A stretch of DNA of 64,000 nucleotides from Burkholderia cepacia ATCC 25416 (GTDB lineage: Bacteria > Pseudomonadota > Gammaproteobacteria > Burkholderiales > Burkholderiaceae), in assembly GCF_001411495.1 (NCBI RefSeq), contig NZ_CP012981.1:186001-250000 (forward strand), given 5' to 3'. Below are positions 36,110-45,191 of this stretch, one piece after another. The position numbers were made by a program, and so were the translations under genes. The notes under the pieces were generated by a model, which made no database searches, was not told the origin of the DNA, and saw nothing but the letters and a program-made list of their open reading frames with translations. Each line of letters begins with the position of its first letter. Within the stretch, counting starts at the first letter, position 1.

Positions 36110-37546
36110 TCAATAGTGCTCGCCGACCCGCACGATCTTCAGCGTGTTGGTGCCGCCCGCCTGCCCCATCGGCTCGCCGACGGTCAGCACGACCATGTCG
36201 CCGTGCTGCACGTAGCCTTGCTTGACGACGATCTCGAGCGCCGCCTGCAGCGCCGAGTCGCGGTCGCTGTTGAAGTCGACGTGCAGCGGCGTCACGTTGC
36301 GGTACAGCGCCATCGTGCGCTCGCTGCCGACGCGCGGCGTCAGCGCGAAGATCGGCACGTGCGTGTAGTGACGCGACATCCACAACGCGGTCGCGCCCGA
36401 TTCGGTCAGCGCGATGATCGCCTTCGCGCCGAGGTGGTACGCGGTGAACAGCGCGCCCATCGCGATCGACTGGTCGATCCGCGTGAACGTGCGGTCGAGG
36501 AAATCCTTGTCGAGCTCGACCTCTTCGGACTTCTCCGCCTCGACGCACACGGCCGCCATCGTCTCGATCGTGACGACCGGGTACTTGCCCGCGGCCGTCT
36601 CGGCCGACAGCATCACCGCGTCGGTGCCGTCGAGCACCGCGTTCGCGACGTCCGACACTTCCGCGCGGGTCGGCACGGGCGCGTGGATCATCGACTCCAT
36701 CATCTGCGTCGCGGTGATCACGAGCTTGTTCGACTCGCGCGCCATCCGGATCATGCGCTTCTGCAACGCCGGCACGGCCGCGTTGCCCACTTCCACCGCG
36801 AGGTCGCCGCGCGCGACCATGATGCCGTCGGACGCGTCGAGAATGCTCTGCAGCGCCGGAATCGCTTCCGCGCGCTCGATCTTCGCGATCATCTTCGGCT
36901 TGATGCCGTACGGCGCGCCCGCGATGTTCGCGAGCTGGCGCGCCATTTCCATATCGGTCGCGTTCTTCGGGAACGACACCGCCACCAGGTCCGCGCCAAG
37001 CGACATCGCGGTGCGGATGTCTTCCATGTCCTTCGCGGTCAGCGCCGGGGCCGACAGGCCGCCGCCCTGGCGATTGATGCCCTTGTTGTTCGACAGCTCG
37101 CCGCCCACCTTGACGATCGTGTGGATCTCGTCGCCGAGCACGCGCTCGACGGTCAGCACGATCAGGCCGTCGTTCAGCAGCAGCAGGTCGCCCGGCTTCA
37201 GGTCGCGCGGCAGTTCCTTGTAGTCGAGCCCGACGCGCTCGTCGTTGCCGAGCTCGCAACCGGCATCGAGGATGAAGGGCTGCCCCGGCGTCAGCGTCGT
37301 CTTGCCGTTCTCGAACTTGCCGACGCGGATCTTCGGGCCCTGGAGGTCGGCCATGATCGCGATCTCGCGGCCGACCTTGCGGGCGGCCTCGCGCACCATC
37401 TCGGCGCGCTGGCGGTGATCGTCGGCCGTGCCGTGCGAAAAATTGAGCCGCACGACGTCGAGGCCCGCCTGCATCATCTGCAGCAGAATCTCCGGCGAAC
37501 TGGAAGCCGGGCCGATCGTGGCGACTATCTTGGTGGCGCGCTGCAT
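36110..37546 (-). CDS. pyk: Pyruvate kinase
   Basis: Converts phosphoenolpyruvate and ADP to pyruvate and ATP, 478 residues. Seen: RATKIVATIGPAS, GLDVVRLNFSHG, IMADLQGPKIRVG, catalytic Lys region PKMIAKIERAEAI, DGIMVARGDLAVEVG, ITATQMMESMI and DAVMLSAETAAGKYP. The ATG at 37546 has a GAGGAGTTT site. The frame stays open far upstream, encoding a basic, Ala/Pro-rich stretch without family similarity, so it is excluded. It follows pgk by 284 bases in the same direction; those bases show no gene. Confidence 0.96.
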   Translation of the reverse strand: MQRATKIVATIGPASSSPEILLQMMQAGLDVVRLNFSHGTADDHRQRAEMVREAARKVGREIAIMADLQGPKIRVGKFENGKTTLTPGQPFILDAGCELGNDERVGLDYKELPRDLKPGDLLLLNDGLIVLTVERVLGDEIHTIVKVGGELSNNKGINRQGGGLSAPALTAKDMEDIRTAMSLGADLVAVSFPKNATDMEMARQLANIAGAPYGIKPKMIAKIERAEAIPALQSILDASDGIMVARGDLAVEVGNAAVPALQKRMIRMARESNKLVITATQMMESMIHAPVPTRAEVSDVANAVLDGTDAVMLSAETAAGKYPVVTIETMAAVCVEAEKSEEVELDKDFLDRTFTRIDQSIAMGALFTAYHLGAKAIIALTESGATALWMSRHYTHVPIFALTPRVGSERTMALYRNVTPLHVDFNSDRDSALQAALEIVVKQGYVQHGDMVVLTVGEPMGQAGGTNTLKIVRVGEHY

Positions 37547-37830
37547 GAAACTCCTCATCTGGATCAAGGTGGATGCGCTGGGTGAAACGCTGCGAGAGCC
37601 GGAAGCGGCGGGCCCAGCGGCGGCCGTTCCGGGGGGCGTGCCGGTGCTTGCGCCCGGCATCGCTTTGTTCTGAATCTCGTGGTGCTGCTCGGCCGCGTCG
37701 CCGGCGGCCGCCGGTGCGCGCGGGGCGGTGTTCGCCCGCGCGGGCGCGCGTTTGCGCTTGCCCGCGCCGGCCGTCTGCTCCGCTTTCGCGGAGCGCGCGG
37801 CCTTCATCACCCCTGCGCGCGCCGCCACGC

Positions 37831-39027
37831 TCAGGCCGCCCGCGTTTCGAGCACTTCCACCGCCGGCAGCTTCTTCCCCTCGAGGAACTCGAGGAAGGCG
37901 CCGCCGCCCGTCGAGATGTAGCTGACCTGGTCGTGGATGCCGTACTTCGCGATGGCCGCGAGCGTGTCGCCGCCGCCCGCGATCGAGAACGCGGACGATT
38001 TGGCGATCGCTTCCGCGAGCGTCTTGGTGCCGTTGCCGAACTGGTCGAACTCGAACACGCCGACCGGGCCGTTCCACACGATCGTGCCGGCCTTCTCGAG
38101 CTGGCTCGCGAGCGCCTTGGCCGTATCGGGGCCGATGTCGAGGATCATGTCGTCCGCTTCGATGTCGGCGACCTGCTTCACCGTGGCCACGGCCGTCGGC
38201 GAGAATTCCTTGGCCGTCACGACGTCGGTCGGGATCGGCACCGACGCGCCGCGCTCGCGCGCTTCGTCGATGATCGCCTTCGCCTCGGCGACGAGGTCGG
38301 CTTCCGCGAGCGACTTGCCGATCGACAGGCCGGCCGCGAGCATGAACGTGTTCGCGATGCCGCCGCCGACGATCAGCTGGTCGACCTTGCCGGCCAGCGA
38401 CTTCAGGATGGTGAGCTTGGTCGACACCTTCGAGCCGGCGACGATCGCCACCAGCGGGCGGGCCGGGTTGCCGAGCGCCTTGCCGAGCGCGTCGAGTTCG
38501 GCGGCCAGCAGCGGGCCCGCGCACGCGACCGGCGCGTACTTCGCGATCCCGTGGGTGGTCGCTTCCGCGCGGTGCGCAGTGCCGAACGCGTCGTTCACGT
38601 ACACGTCGCAGAGCTTCGCCATCTTCTGCGCGAGCTCGTCCGAATTCTTCTTCTCGCCCTTGTTCACGCGGCAGTTCTCGAGCAGCACGACCTGCCCCGG
38701 CGCGACGTTCACGCCGTTCTCGACCCAGTTCGAGACGAGCGGCACGTCACGGCCGAGCAGCTCGGCGAGGCGCTTCGCGACCGGCGCGAGCGAATCTTCC
38801 GGCTTGAATTCGCCTTCGGTCGGGCGGCCCAGGTGCGACGTGACCATCACGGCCGCGCCGGCGTCGAGCGCGGCCTGGATGGCCGGCACGGACGCGCGCA
38901 CGCGCGTGTCCTCGGTGATGTTGCCCTGGTCGTCCTGCGGGACGTTCAGGTCGGCGCGGATGAATACCCGCTTGCCGGCGAGCTGGCCGGCGGCGATCAG
39001 GTCGGTAAGACGCTTGACTTGGCTCAT
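37831..39027 (-). CDS. pgk: Phosphoglycerate kinase
   Basis: Transfers phosphate between 1,3-bisphosphoglycerate and ADP in glycolysis, 398 residues. Seen: [83 protein letters not shown] and the nucleotide loop [14 protein letters not shown]. The start at 39027 gives [10 protein letters not shown], the normal N-terminus, although the ribosome site is weak. Head of the pgk-pyk part of a minus-strand glycolytic cluster. Confidence 0.96.
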   Translation of the reverse strand: MSQVKRLTDLIAAGQLAGKRVFIRADLNVPQDDQGNITEDTRVRASVPAIQAALDAGAAVMVTSHLGRPTEGEFKPEDSLAPVAKRLAELLGRDVPLVSNWVENGVNVAPGQVVLLENCRVNKGEKKNSDELAQKMAKLCDVYVNDAFGTAHRAEATTHGIAKYAPVACAGPLLAAELDALGKALGNPARPLVAIVAGSKVSTKLTILKSLAGKVDQLIVGGGIANTFMLAAGLSIGKSLAEADLVAEAKAIIDEARERGASVPIPTDVVTAKEFSPTAVATVKQVADIEADDMILDIGPDTAKALASQLEKAGTIVWNGPVGVFEFDQFGNGTKTLAEAIAKSSAFSIAGGGDTLAAIAKYGIHDQVSYISTGGGAFLEFLEGKKLPAVEVLETRAA

Positions 39028-39307
39028 GTTGAACAGATTGAAGTAGTGGATGGGGAAAGGGGGTTCACGCTGGACGTGCGCGGGCTGCCGCGAAAGGGCG
39101 CCGGATGCGGCCGTGGCTGGCGGTTCGCATGACGCGCACGGGTAAAAAATCTCGAACGGGCATTCTAGCCGATCCACCTGGCAGACTGACCCGTGCGGCG
39201 GCGAATTCCGCCTATTTGGGATCGCGCGCGGGAACGGACACATTGCCGCAACGCAGCAATGCACCTGCGCGAGCGGCCGGTGCCCGGCGGGCCTGAACGG
39301 CGGCTCA

Positions 39308-39631
39308 TCAGAAGATCAGGCGCAGCGCGGTGAACACGAGCATCCCGACGACGATCGTGCCGAGCATGCTGCGGCGCCACAAAAACCAGCCGAGGCCGGC
39401 GAGCGACGCATAAAACGGATGGTTGGACAGCGCGAACGACAGCCCGGCCGGCGTTTCGAGCACGTCGGGCAGCACGACGGCGACGAGCGCGGCGGCCGGC
39501 GCGTAGCGCAGCGCCCGCTGCGCGCGTTCGGGCAGCACGGTGCGCTCGCCGCCGATCAGGAACAGCGCACGCGTGACCGCCGTGACGATCGTCATCCCGA
39601 TGATGACGATCCAGATCTCCGTCGCGCTCAT
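39308..39631 (-). CDS. azlD: AzlD-type branched-chain amino acid transport subunit
   Basis: Small membrane protein of 107 residues with four hydrophobic segments ([18 protein letters not shown]; the [14 protein letters not shown] region; [33 protein letters not shown]). This is the AzlD/YgaH fold that pairs with AzlC/YgaZ to export branched-chain amino acids. Its start overlaps the azlC stop by four bases (ATGA), indicating coupling. It ends 280 bases from pgk. Confidence 0.9.
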   Translation of the reverse strand: MSATEIWIVIIGMTIVTAVTRALFLIGGERTVLPERAQRALRYAPAAALVAVVLPDVLETPAGLSFALSNHPFYASLAGLGWFLWRRSMLGTIVVGMLVFTALRLIF

Positions 39632-40383
39632 TCGATCTCCTTCTCATGCACGGTTTCGGTGCGGATGCGCCGCCAGTCGGCCCGTTCGACGAAGAAGTCG
39701 GCCGTGCAGCCGGCCGCGAGCGCGGCGAGCACCGCGAGCGGCAGCGCGAGCCGGTACGGCAGGTCGAACGCGACCAGCGACACGATGCCCGCGACCGCGA
39801 CGGCCGCGAGCGTCGACCGGTTTGCGACCGCCGACACCATGATCGGGATCAGCGCGAGCGTGCCGGCCAGCTCCAGCCCCCAGCTCGCGGGGAAGAAGCT
39901 CGCGAGCAGGATGCCGGCGAGCGACGACACCTGCCACGACAGCCAGCTCGCGAGCGCCATCCCCCAGAAATACGCTTCCTTGCCGGGCACGCGACCGTAG
40001 GCGAAGCCCTGTTTCTGGAACAGCAGGTAGATCACGTCGCCGTTGAAATAGCCGATCGCCAGGCGCCGCCACAGCGGCAGGTAGGAGAAATGGGGCGCAA
40101 GCCCGGCGCTGAAGATCACGAAGCGCGTGTTGACCATCGCGGCCGTGAGCAGGATGGTCCAGATCGGCAGCTTCGCCGCGAGGAGCGGCAGCACCGCGAG
40201 CTGCGACGAGCCCGCGTAGACCAGCAGCGACATCGCGCTCGCCTGCGCGAGTGTCATGACCGACTTGCTCATCGCGATGCCGGTGACGAGCCCCCACGAG
40301 AGAATCGCCATCAGCGTCGGGGAATAGTCGCGCGCGCCCTGGATCAGCGCGAAGCGGTCGGTGGCGGACAATCGAGCGAGCAT
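39628..40383 (-). CDS. azlC: AzlC-type branched-chain amino acid exporter subunit
   Basis: Inner membrane protein of the AzlC/YgaZ family, 251 residues, with about seven hydrophobic segments. Seen: GARDYSPTLMAILSWGLVTGIAM, MSLLVYAGSSQLAVLPLLA and MVNTRFVIFSAGLAPHF, typical of the family. With AzlD it exports leucine, isoleucine and valine analogues or similar amino acids. It is divergent from ilvE (205-base gap), which encodes the branched-chain aminotransferase, suggesting linked physiology. Confidence 0.92.
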   Translation of the reverse strand: MLARLSATDRFALIQGARDYSPTLMAILSWGLVTGIAMSKSVMTLAQASAMSLLVYAGSSQLAVLPLLAAKLPIWTILLTAAMVNTRFVIFSAGLAPHFSYLPLWRRLAIGYFNGDVIYLLFQKQGFAYGRVPGKEAYFWGMALASWLSWQVSSLAGILLASFFPASWGLELAGTLALIPIMVSAVANRSTLAAVAVAGIVSLVAFDLPYRLALPLAVLAALAAGCTADFFVERADWRRIRTETVHEKEIE

Positions 40384-40588
40384 GGGAAGCGGGCCGCGGC
40401 GGGCGGTTCGTCGGGCCGCCGGCGCCTCCTGCCGGTACGACCCGTCGTTATTGGAATCGGTACCGGGCGATTATAGCGCCGGCCCCGTGCCGACCGACCG
40501 GATCGCCGGCAAATGACGCTAAAATAAGCGTCTTTCCGGCTCAACGCTGCATACAACCCGCTGTACAACTGCTTCCCAGGAGAATCCT

Positions 40589-41512
40589 ATGTCAATGGCC
40601 GACCGCGACGGCAAGATCTGGATGGACGGCAAGCTGATCGACTGGCGCGACGCCAAGATCCACGTCCTGACCCATACGCTGCACTACGGCATGGGTGTCT
40701 TCGAGGGCGTGCGCGCGTACAAGTCGGCTGACGGCAGCACCGCGATCTTCCGCCTGTACGAGCACACGAAACGTCTGCTGAATTCGGCGAAGATCTTCCA
40801 GATGGACGTGCCGTTCGACCGGGAAACGCTCGAAGCCGCGCAGCTGGAAGTCGTGCGCGAGAACAAGCTCGAGTCGTGCTACCTGCGCCCGATCATCTGG
40901 GTCGGCTCGGAAAAGCTCGGCGTGGCCGCGAAGGGCAACACGATCCACGTCGCGATCGCCGCATGGCCGTGGGGCGCGTACCTCGGCGAGGAAGGCCTCG
41001 CGAAGGGCATCCGCGTGAAGACGTCGTCGTTCACGCGCCACCACGTGAACGTGTCGATGGTCCGCGCGAAGGCCTCGGGCTGGTACGTGAACTCGATCCT
41101 GGCGAACCAGGAAGCAACGGCCGACGGCTACGACGAGGCGCTGCTGCTCGACGTCGACGGCTACGTGTCGGAAGGCTCCGGCGAAAACTTCTTCCTGGTG
41201 AACAACGGCAAGCTGTACACGCCCGACCTGTCGTCGTGCCTCGACGGCATCACGCGCGACACGGTCATCACGCTCGCGAAGGACGCCGGCATCGAGGTGA
41301 TCGAGAAGCGCATCACGCGCGACGAGGTCTACACGGCCGACGAGGCGTTCTTCACCGGCACGGCCGCCGAAGTCACGCCGATCCGCGAGCTCGACAACCG
41401 CACGATCGGCAGCGGCGCGCGCGGCCCGGTCACGGAAAAGCTCCAGTCGGCGTTTTTCGATATCGTGTCGGGCAAGAACGCGAAGTACGCGCACTGGCTG
41501 ACGAAGGTCTGA
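40589..41512 (+). CDS. ilvE: Branched-chain amino acid aminotransferase
   Basis: PLP enzyme of fold type IV, 307 residues, for the last step of Leu, Ile and Val synthesis and the first of their breakdown. Seen: THTLHYGMGVFEGVRAY, YLRPIIW, the PLP lysine Lys161 in VRAKASGWYVNS, DEALLLDVDGYVSEGSGENFF, LDGITRDTVI and the phosphate-binding FTGTAAEVTPI. The ATG at 40589 follows CAGGAGAATCCT. Divergent from azlCD; a small zinc protein gene follows 50 bases downstream in the same direction. Confidence 0.96.
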   Translation: MSMADRDGKIWMDGKLIDWRDAKIHVLTHTLHYGMGVFEGVRAYKSADGSTAIFRLYEHTKRLLNSAKIFQMDVPFDRETLEAAQLEVVRENKLESCYLRPIIWVGSEKLGVAAKGNTIHVAIAAWPWGAYLGEEGLAKGIRVKTSSFTRHHVNVSMVRAKASGWYVNSILANQEATADGYDEALLLDVDGYVSEGSGENFFLVNNGKLYTPDLSSCLDGITRDTVITLAKDAGIEVIEKRITRDEVYTADEAFFTGTAAEVTPIRELDNRTIGSGARGPVTEKLQSAFFDIVSGKNAKYAHWLTKV

Positions 41513-41562
41513 GCGCGCCGCGCCACCGACCGCCCCACAAAAGAGTGATAAGAGAAAGTCTC

Positions 41563-41757
41563 ATGAGTGAAATCAAGGAAATGCCGCTGGTCGAGCTGAC
41601 GGCCAAGGATCTTCCCGCGTACTGCCCGAACCCGGCCATGGCGCGCTGGAGCGCGCACCCGCGCGTCTTCATCGACGTCTCGCACGGCGAAGCACGCTGC
41701 CCGTACTGCGGCACGCGCTACAAGCTGCGCGACGGCGAGGTCGTCAAGGGCCACTGA
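41563..41757 (+). CDS. Small CHCC zinc-finger protein
   Basis: Protein of 64 residues consisting almost wholly of a CHCC-type zinc finger: Cys21, His41, Cys46 and Cys49 (YCPNPAMARWSAHPRVFIDV, then SHGEARCPYCGTRYKL). The same fold occurs in NDUFS6, an accessory/assembly subunit of respiratory complex I, and alphaproteobacterial relatives are known; the betaproteobacterial role is unproven. It starts 50 bases after ilvE with a GAGAAAG site and is followed by a hairpin before waaF. It is too short to be trusted from length alone, but the motif is clear. Confidence 0.88.
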   Translation: MSEIKEMPLVELTAKDLPAYCPNPAMARWSAHPRVFIDVSHGEARCPYCGTRYKLRDGEVVKGH

Positions 41758-41769
41758 GCCCCGGCGGCC

Positions 41770-41791
41770 GGGCCTGCAGGCTTGCAGGCCC
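41770..41791. terminator. Hairpin after the CHCC protein gene
   Basis: GGGCCTGCA-GGCT-TGCAGGCCC, a perfect 9-base stem 12 bases past the stop codon. It has no T run, so it is a weak or factor-assisted terminator at best. Confidence 0.35.
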
Positions 41792-41903
41792 GCCGACCCA
41801 AGGCGGCGCAGCCGGGCTTCCGGCGCGCCGCCGTTCTCCATTCTGGCAACCCGAACGCGGCGCCTGGGCGCCGCGCTTCATCAAGACATCGGAAGTCGAC
41901 CTG

Positions 41904-42941
41904 ATGCGTCGAGCGCTGGTTATCGCACCGAACTGGATCGGTGACGCATTGATGGCGCAGCCGCTTTTTGCGCTGCTGAAAAAGCTCCATCCCCGCATCG
42001 CGATCGATGCCGTCGCACCCTCGTGGGTCGCGCCCGTGCTCGAGCGGATGCCCGAGATCCACGATGTCTACGCGACCGATCTCGCGCACGGCAAGCTGCA
42101 GCTGCTGCGCCGCTGGCAGCTCGCGAGCGACCTGCGCGACGTCGGCTACGACGCGGCGTACGTACTGCCGAATTCGCTGAAATCCGCGGTGATCCCGTGG
42201 CTCGCGAACATCCCGCTGCGGATCGGCTACACGGGCGAGCACCGCTACGGGCTGCTGAACGTGCGGCACGCGAACCCGACCAAGTCGGGCGAGCGGCCGC
42301 CGATGACGACCCACTACGCGGCGCTCGCGTACGCGCCGGGCGCGAAGCTGCCCGAGTCGATGAAGACGCTGCCCGCGCCGCGCCTCGACGCGGATCTGAA
42401 CGAGACGGCGCGCGTGTCCGCGCGCTTCAACCTCGACACCCGCAAGCCGCTCGTCGTGTTCTGCCCCGGCGCGGAATACGGCCCGGCCAAGCGCTGGCCG
42501 CCCGAGCACTTCGCGTCGCTCGCCACCATCGTCCACCAGTCGTTCCCGTACACGCAGATCGTCGCGCTCGGCTCGCAGAAGGACGCCGCGGCCGCGCAGG
42601 CGATCGCCGACCACGCGCCGAACGTGCGCAACCTGTGCGGGCAGACGTCGCTGTCGGAGGCATGCGCGCTGATCGCGCGCGCGAACGCGGTGGTCACCAA
42701 CGATTCGGGGCTGATGCACGTCGCCGCCGCGCTGCGCCGGCCGCTCGTCGCGCTGTACGGCTCGACGGATCCGCGCCACACCCCTCCGCTGTCGGACCTG
42801 GCGAAGGTACAATGGCTCCATCTCGAATGCAGTCCCTGCTTCGAACGCGAGTGCCCGCTCGGCCACCTGAAGTGCCTGCGCGAACTCGGTCCCGAGCAGG
42901 TATTCGGCGATTTGCGCGGCATGCTCGTCGGGCAACGCTGA
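41904..42941 (+). CDS. waaF: LPS ADP-heptose:LPS heptosyltransferase II
   Basis: Glycosyltransferase family 9 enzyme, 345 residues, adding the second heptose to the lipopolysaccharide inner core on the cytoplasmic membrane face. Seen: RRALVIAPNWIGDALMAQPLF (acceptor side), YVLPNSLKSAVIPWLANIPLRIGYTG, FCPGAEYGPAKRWPPEHFA and NDSGLMHVAAALRRPLVALYGSTDP (ADP-heptose side), all typical of WaaF. The C-terminal CSPCFERECPLGHLKCL is also conserved. The ATG at 41904 gives the standard N-terminus. No other LPS core genes are in view. Confidence 0.93.
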   Translation: MRRALVIAPNWIGDALMAQPLFALLKKLHPRIAIDAVAPSWVAPVLERMPEIHDVYATDLAHGKLQLLRRWQLASDLRDVGYDAAYVLPNSLKSAVIPWLANIPLRIGYTGEHRYGLLNVRHANPTKSGERPPMTTHYAALAYAPGAKLPESMKTLPAPRLDADLNETARVSARFNLDTRKPLVVFCPGAEYGPAKRWPPEHFASLATIVHQSFPYTQIVALGSQKDAAAAQAIADHAPNVRNLCGQTSLSEACALIARANAVVTNDSGLMHVAAALRRPLVALYGSTDPRHTPPLSDLAKVQWLHLECSPCFERECPLGHLKCLRELGPEQVFGDLRGMLVGQR

Positions 42942-43056
42942 CCCTGGCCGGCAGCGTCGCACGACGCGCCGGGCAATCCGATTCACCGGTGTACGGCGGC
43001 TCCATCCGGGCCGCCGTGCTGAATACGGCGCGCGACGCGCGCGAGAGATAACCCCG

Positions 43057-43503
43057 ATGCCACGTTTTGCCCGCCTCTTCGAAGCCGCCGCCGATACGCT
43101 GAACGCTTACTACCAGGCCGTCGCCGATGCCAATCTCGACGCGCTGCTGGGTTTGTGGATCGACGAGGATTTCGCCAGCTGCGTATGGGCGGACGGCGAG
43201 CATCTGCATGGCCTCGACCAGATCCGCAGCGGGCTCGCCAACCGGCTCGCCACGCGCCCCGTGACGATCGAGCCGCTCGACATCCGTGTGTACGACAGCC
43301 TCGGCACGGTCGTCTATACGATCGCCGAAGCGCATCAGCAGGCCGACCTGACGGCCGAACCCGACATGGTTTTCGCCACGTACGTGATGATTCACGAGCG
43401 CGGCGAGTGGCGCATCGCGCATATTCACGCGAGCCCGATTCCCGAACAGGCGGCCGGACAATTCGCCGCGAAGATCCGTCACGGGCAGGGTCCGCTGCAC
43501 TGA
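43057..43503 (+). CDS. SnoaL/NTF2-like protein
   Basis: Protein of 148 residues with the NTF2-like cone fold of the SnoaL/DUF4440 group: AADTLNAYYQAVADANLDALLGLWIDEDFASCVWADG, GLDQIRSGLANRL, and the closing strands VFATYVMIHERGEWRIAHIHAS. Such proteins are isomerases, hydrolases or ligand-binding modules, and nothing here fixes the role. It lies 115 bases after waaF and 33 bases before the YheT-type hydrolase gene, so it may share their transcript. Confidence 0.8.
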   Translation: MPRFARLFEAAADTLNAYYQAVADANLDALLGLWIDEDFASCVWADGEHLHGLDQIRSGLANRLATRPVTIEPLDIRVYDSLGTVVYTIAEAHQQADLTAEPDMVFATYVMIHERGEWRIAHIHASPIPEQAAGQFAAKIRHGQGPLH

Positions 43504-43536
43504 CGAAGAACGAAGCAACGCATTAGCGGGGCGATC

Positions 43537-44574
43537 ATGAGTACGGCTTCTCCGCCCACCTCGCCGCTGACCGGGGCCCCGGCCCCCAACGACGATTCAT
43601 TGCGCTATCGCGCACCGCGCTGGCTGCCGAACAGCCATGCCCAGACCATCGTGCCCGCGCTGTTCGCACGGCGCCCGGCCGTCGCTTACCGACGAGAGCG
43701 ATGGGAAACCCCCGACCACGATTTCATCGATCTCGACTGGGTCGCGCATCTCGACAGCGCGGCGCCGCCGCCCGATGCGCCGCTGTTCGTGCTGTTCCAC
43801 GGCCTCGAAGGCAGCTCGGGCTCGCACTACGCGCTCGCGATGATGGCCGCCGCGCGCGCGAAGCGCTGGCACGCGGTCGTCCCGCACTTTCGCAGTTGCA
43901 GCGGCGAGATCAACCGCCAGCCGCGCTTCTACCATCTCGCCGACAGCGCCGAAGTCGACTGGATCCTGCGCCGGCTCGCCACGCAGCATCGCGGGCCGCT
44001 GGTTGCGGCCGGCGTGTCGCTCGGCGGCAACGTGCTGCTGCGCTGGCTCGGCGAGCATCGCAGCGACACGTCGATCCTGCGGGCGGCCGCCGCGATCTCG
44101 ACGCCGATCGACGTGCACGCGGGCGGGCGCGCGCTGTCGCAAGGCTTCGCGATGGTCTACACGCGCAGCTTCCTGAAGACGCTCAAGCGCAAGGCGCTCG
44201 CGAAGCTCGACCAGTATCCGGGGTTGTTCGACCGTGAAGCGATGCTGCAGGCCGTGACGATGCGCGACTTCGACGAGGTCGTGACCGCCCCGCTGCACGG
44301 TTTCGCGGACGCGGACGACTACTGGACGAAGGCGACGACCCGGCCGCTGCTGCCGGCGATCGACGTGCCGACGCTGATCCTCAACGCCCGCAACGACCCG
44401 TTCCTGCCCGAGTCCGCGCTGCCGGGCCCGGCCGACGTATCGCCGGCCGTCGAGCTCGACCAGCCCGCGGACGGCGGACACGCGGGATTCATGACCGGGC
44501 CGTTCCCCGGCCGTCTCGACTGGCTGTCGGCGCGGGTGTTCGGCTATTGCTCCAAATTCGTCGACCATGGATGA
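43537..44574 (+). CDS. YheT-family alpha/beta hydrolase
   Basis: Hydrolase of 345 residues from the YheT/EMB8 (UPF0017) family of carboxylesterases. Seen: N-terminal YRAPRWLPNSHAQTIVPALF, oxyanion region LFHGLEGSSGSHYALAMM, GCSGE-like SCSGEINR, nucleophile elbow GVSLGGN, LILNARNDPFLP (catalytic Asp) and GGHAGFM (catalytic His). The function of the family in bacteria is not settled. Its stop overlaps the next gene by 8 bases, so the two products are probably made together. Confidence 0.88.
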   Translation: MSTASPPTSPLTGAPAPNDDSLRYRAPRWLPNSHAQTIVPALFARRPAVAYRRERWETPDHDFIDLDWVAHLDSAAPPPDAPLFVLFHGLEGSSGSHYALAMMAAARAKRWHAVVPHFRSCSGEINRQPRFYHLADSAEVDWILRRLATQHRGPLVAAGVSLGGNVLLRWLGEHRSDTSILRAAAAISTPIDVHAGGRALSQGFAMVYTRSFLKTLKRKALAKLDQYPGLFDREAMLQAVTMRDFDEVVTAPLHGFADADDYWTKATTRPLLPAIDVPTLILNARNDPFLPESALPGPADVSPAVELDQPADGGHAGFMTGPFPGRLDWLSARVFGYCSKFVDHG

Positions 44575-45154
44575 CATCGTCAGGCAGGCCCTCGCCAAAT
44601 GGCCGAACGTGCCGCACTGTACCGGCTGGCTGCTGCTCGACCGGCGCGGCGAATGGCGGCTGCGCGACGACGCGGCCCAGGCGGCCGGCGAGCTCGGCTC
44701 GCCGATCCGGCATGCGGCGCTGAACGCGTTCATCGGCCGCAACTACGAATGCGACGCGCAGGGCCAGTGGTTCTTCCAGAACGGACCTCAGCGCGTGTAC
44801 GTCGAGCTTGCCTATACGCCGTGGGTCGTCCGCCTGGCCGAACGCGACGGGCAACTCGCGCTCACCGACCAGACCGGTACGCCGTTCGAACCGGACGAAG
44901 CATGGCTCGACGACGCGGGCGGCGTGCTGTTTCGCTCGGCCGGCACGGCGCCGCGCATCGCGGCGCTGCACGATCACGATCTCGGGCTGTTCGCCGATCA
45001 CGCGGATTTCGACGCCGCACCGCCGGTACTGCGCTGGCGCGACGGCCGCACGCTGCCGCTCGGCAGCATCGTCTGCGCGGACGTGCCTGCGCGGTTCGGC
45101 TACGTCGCCAGCCCGGCACGACAGGCCCGCGACGCGGCCGGCGGCGACGCCTGA
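44567..45154 (+). CDS. Conserved protein of unknown function
   Basis: Protein of 195 residues that I do not assign to a named family with confidence. It is soluble, acidic and tryptophan-rich (WPNVPHCTGWLLLDRRGEWRLRD, NYECDAQGQWFFQNGPQRVYVELAYTPWVVRL), and looks like a compact beta-rich domain without signal or membrane segments. The start overlaps the YheT-type hydrolase by 8 bases, implying translational coupling and a linked role. It converges on the M48 protease gene with 37 bases between. Confidence 0.8.
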   Translation: MDDIVRQALAKWPNVPHCTGWLLLDRRGEWRLRDDAAQAAGELGSPIRHAALNAFIGRNYECDAQGQWFFQNGPQRVYVELAYTPWVVRLAERDGQLALTDQTGTPFEPDEAWLDDAGGVLFRSAGTAPRIAALHDHDLGLFADHADFDAAPPVLRWRDGRTLPLGSIVCADVPARFGYVASPARQARDAAGGDA

Positions 45155-45191
45155 CCCGCAGCGGCTTCGCGCGCCCGGCGCGCGCCGGACG

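Noticed and set aside
37547..37830. In-frame N-terminal extension of pyruvate kinase rich in Ala, Lys and Pro
   Set aside because: The frame is open by base composition, but pyruvate kinase starts at the ATG at 37546 with a GAGGAG site and normal length; the extension would also overlap pgk.
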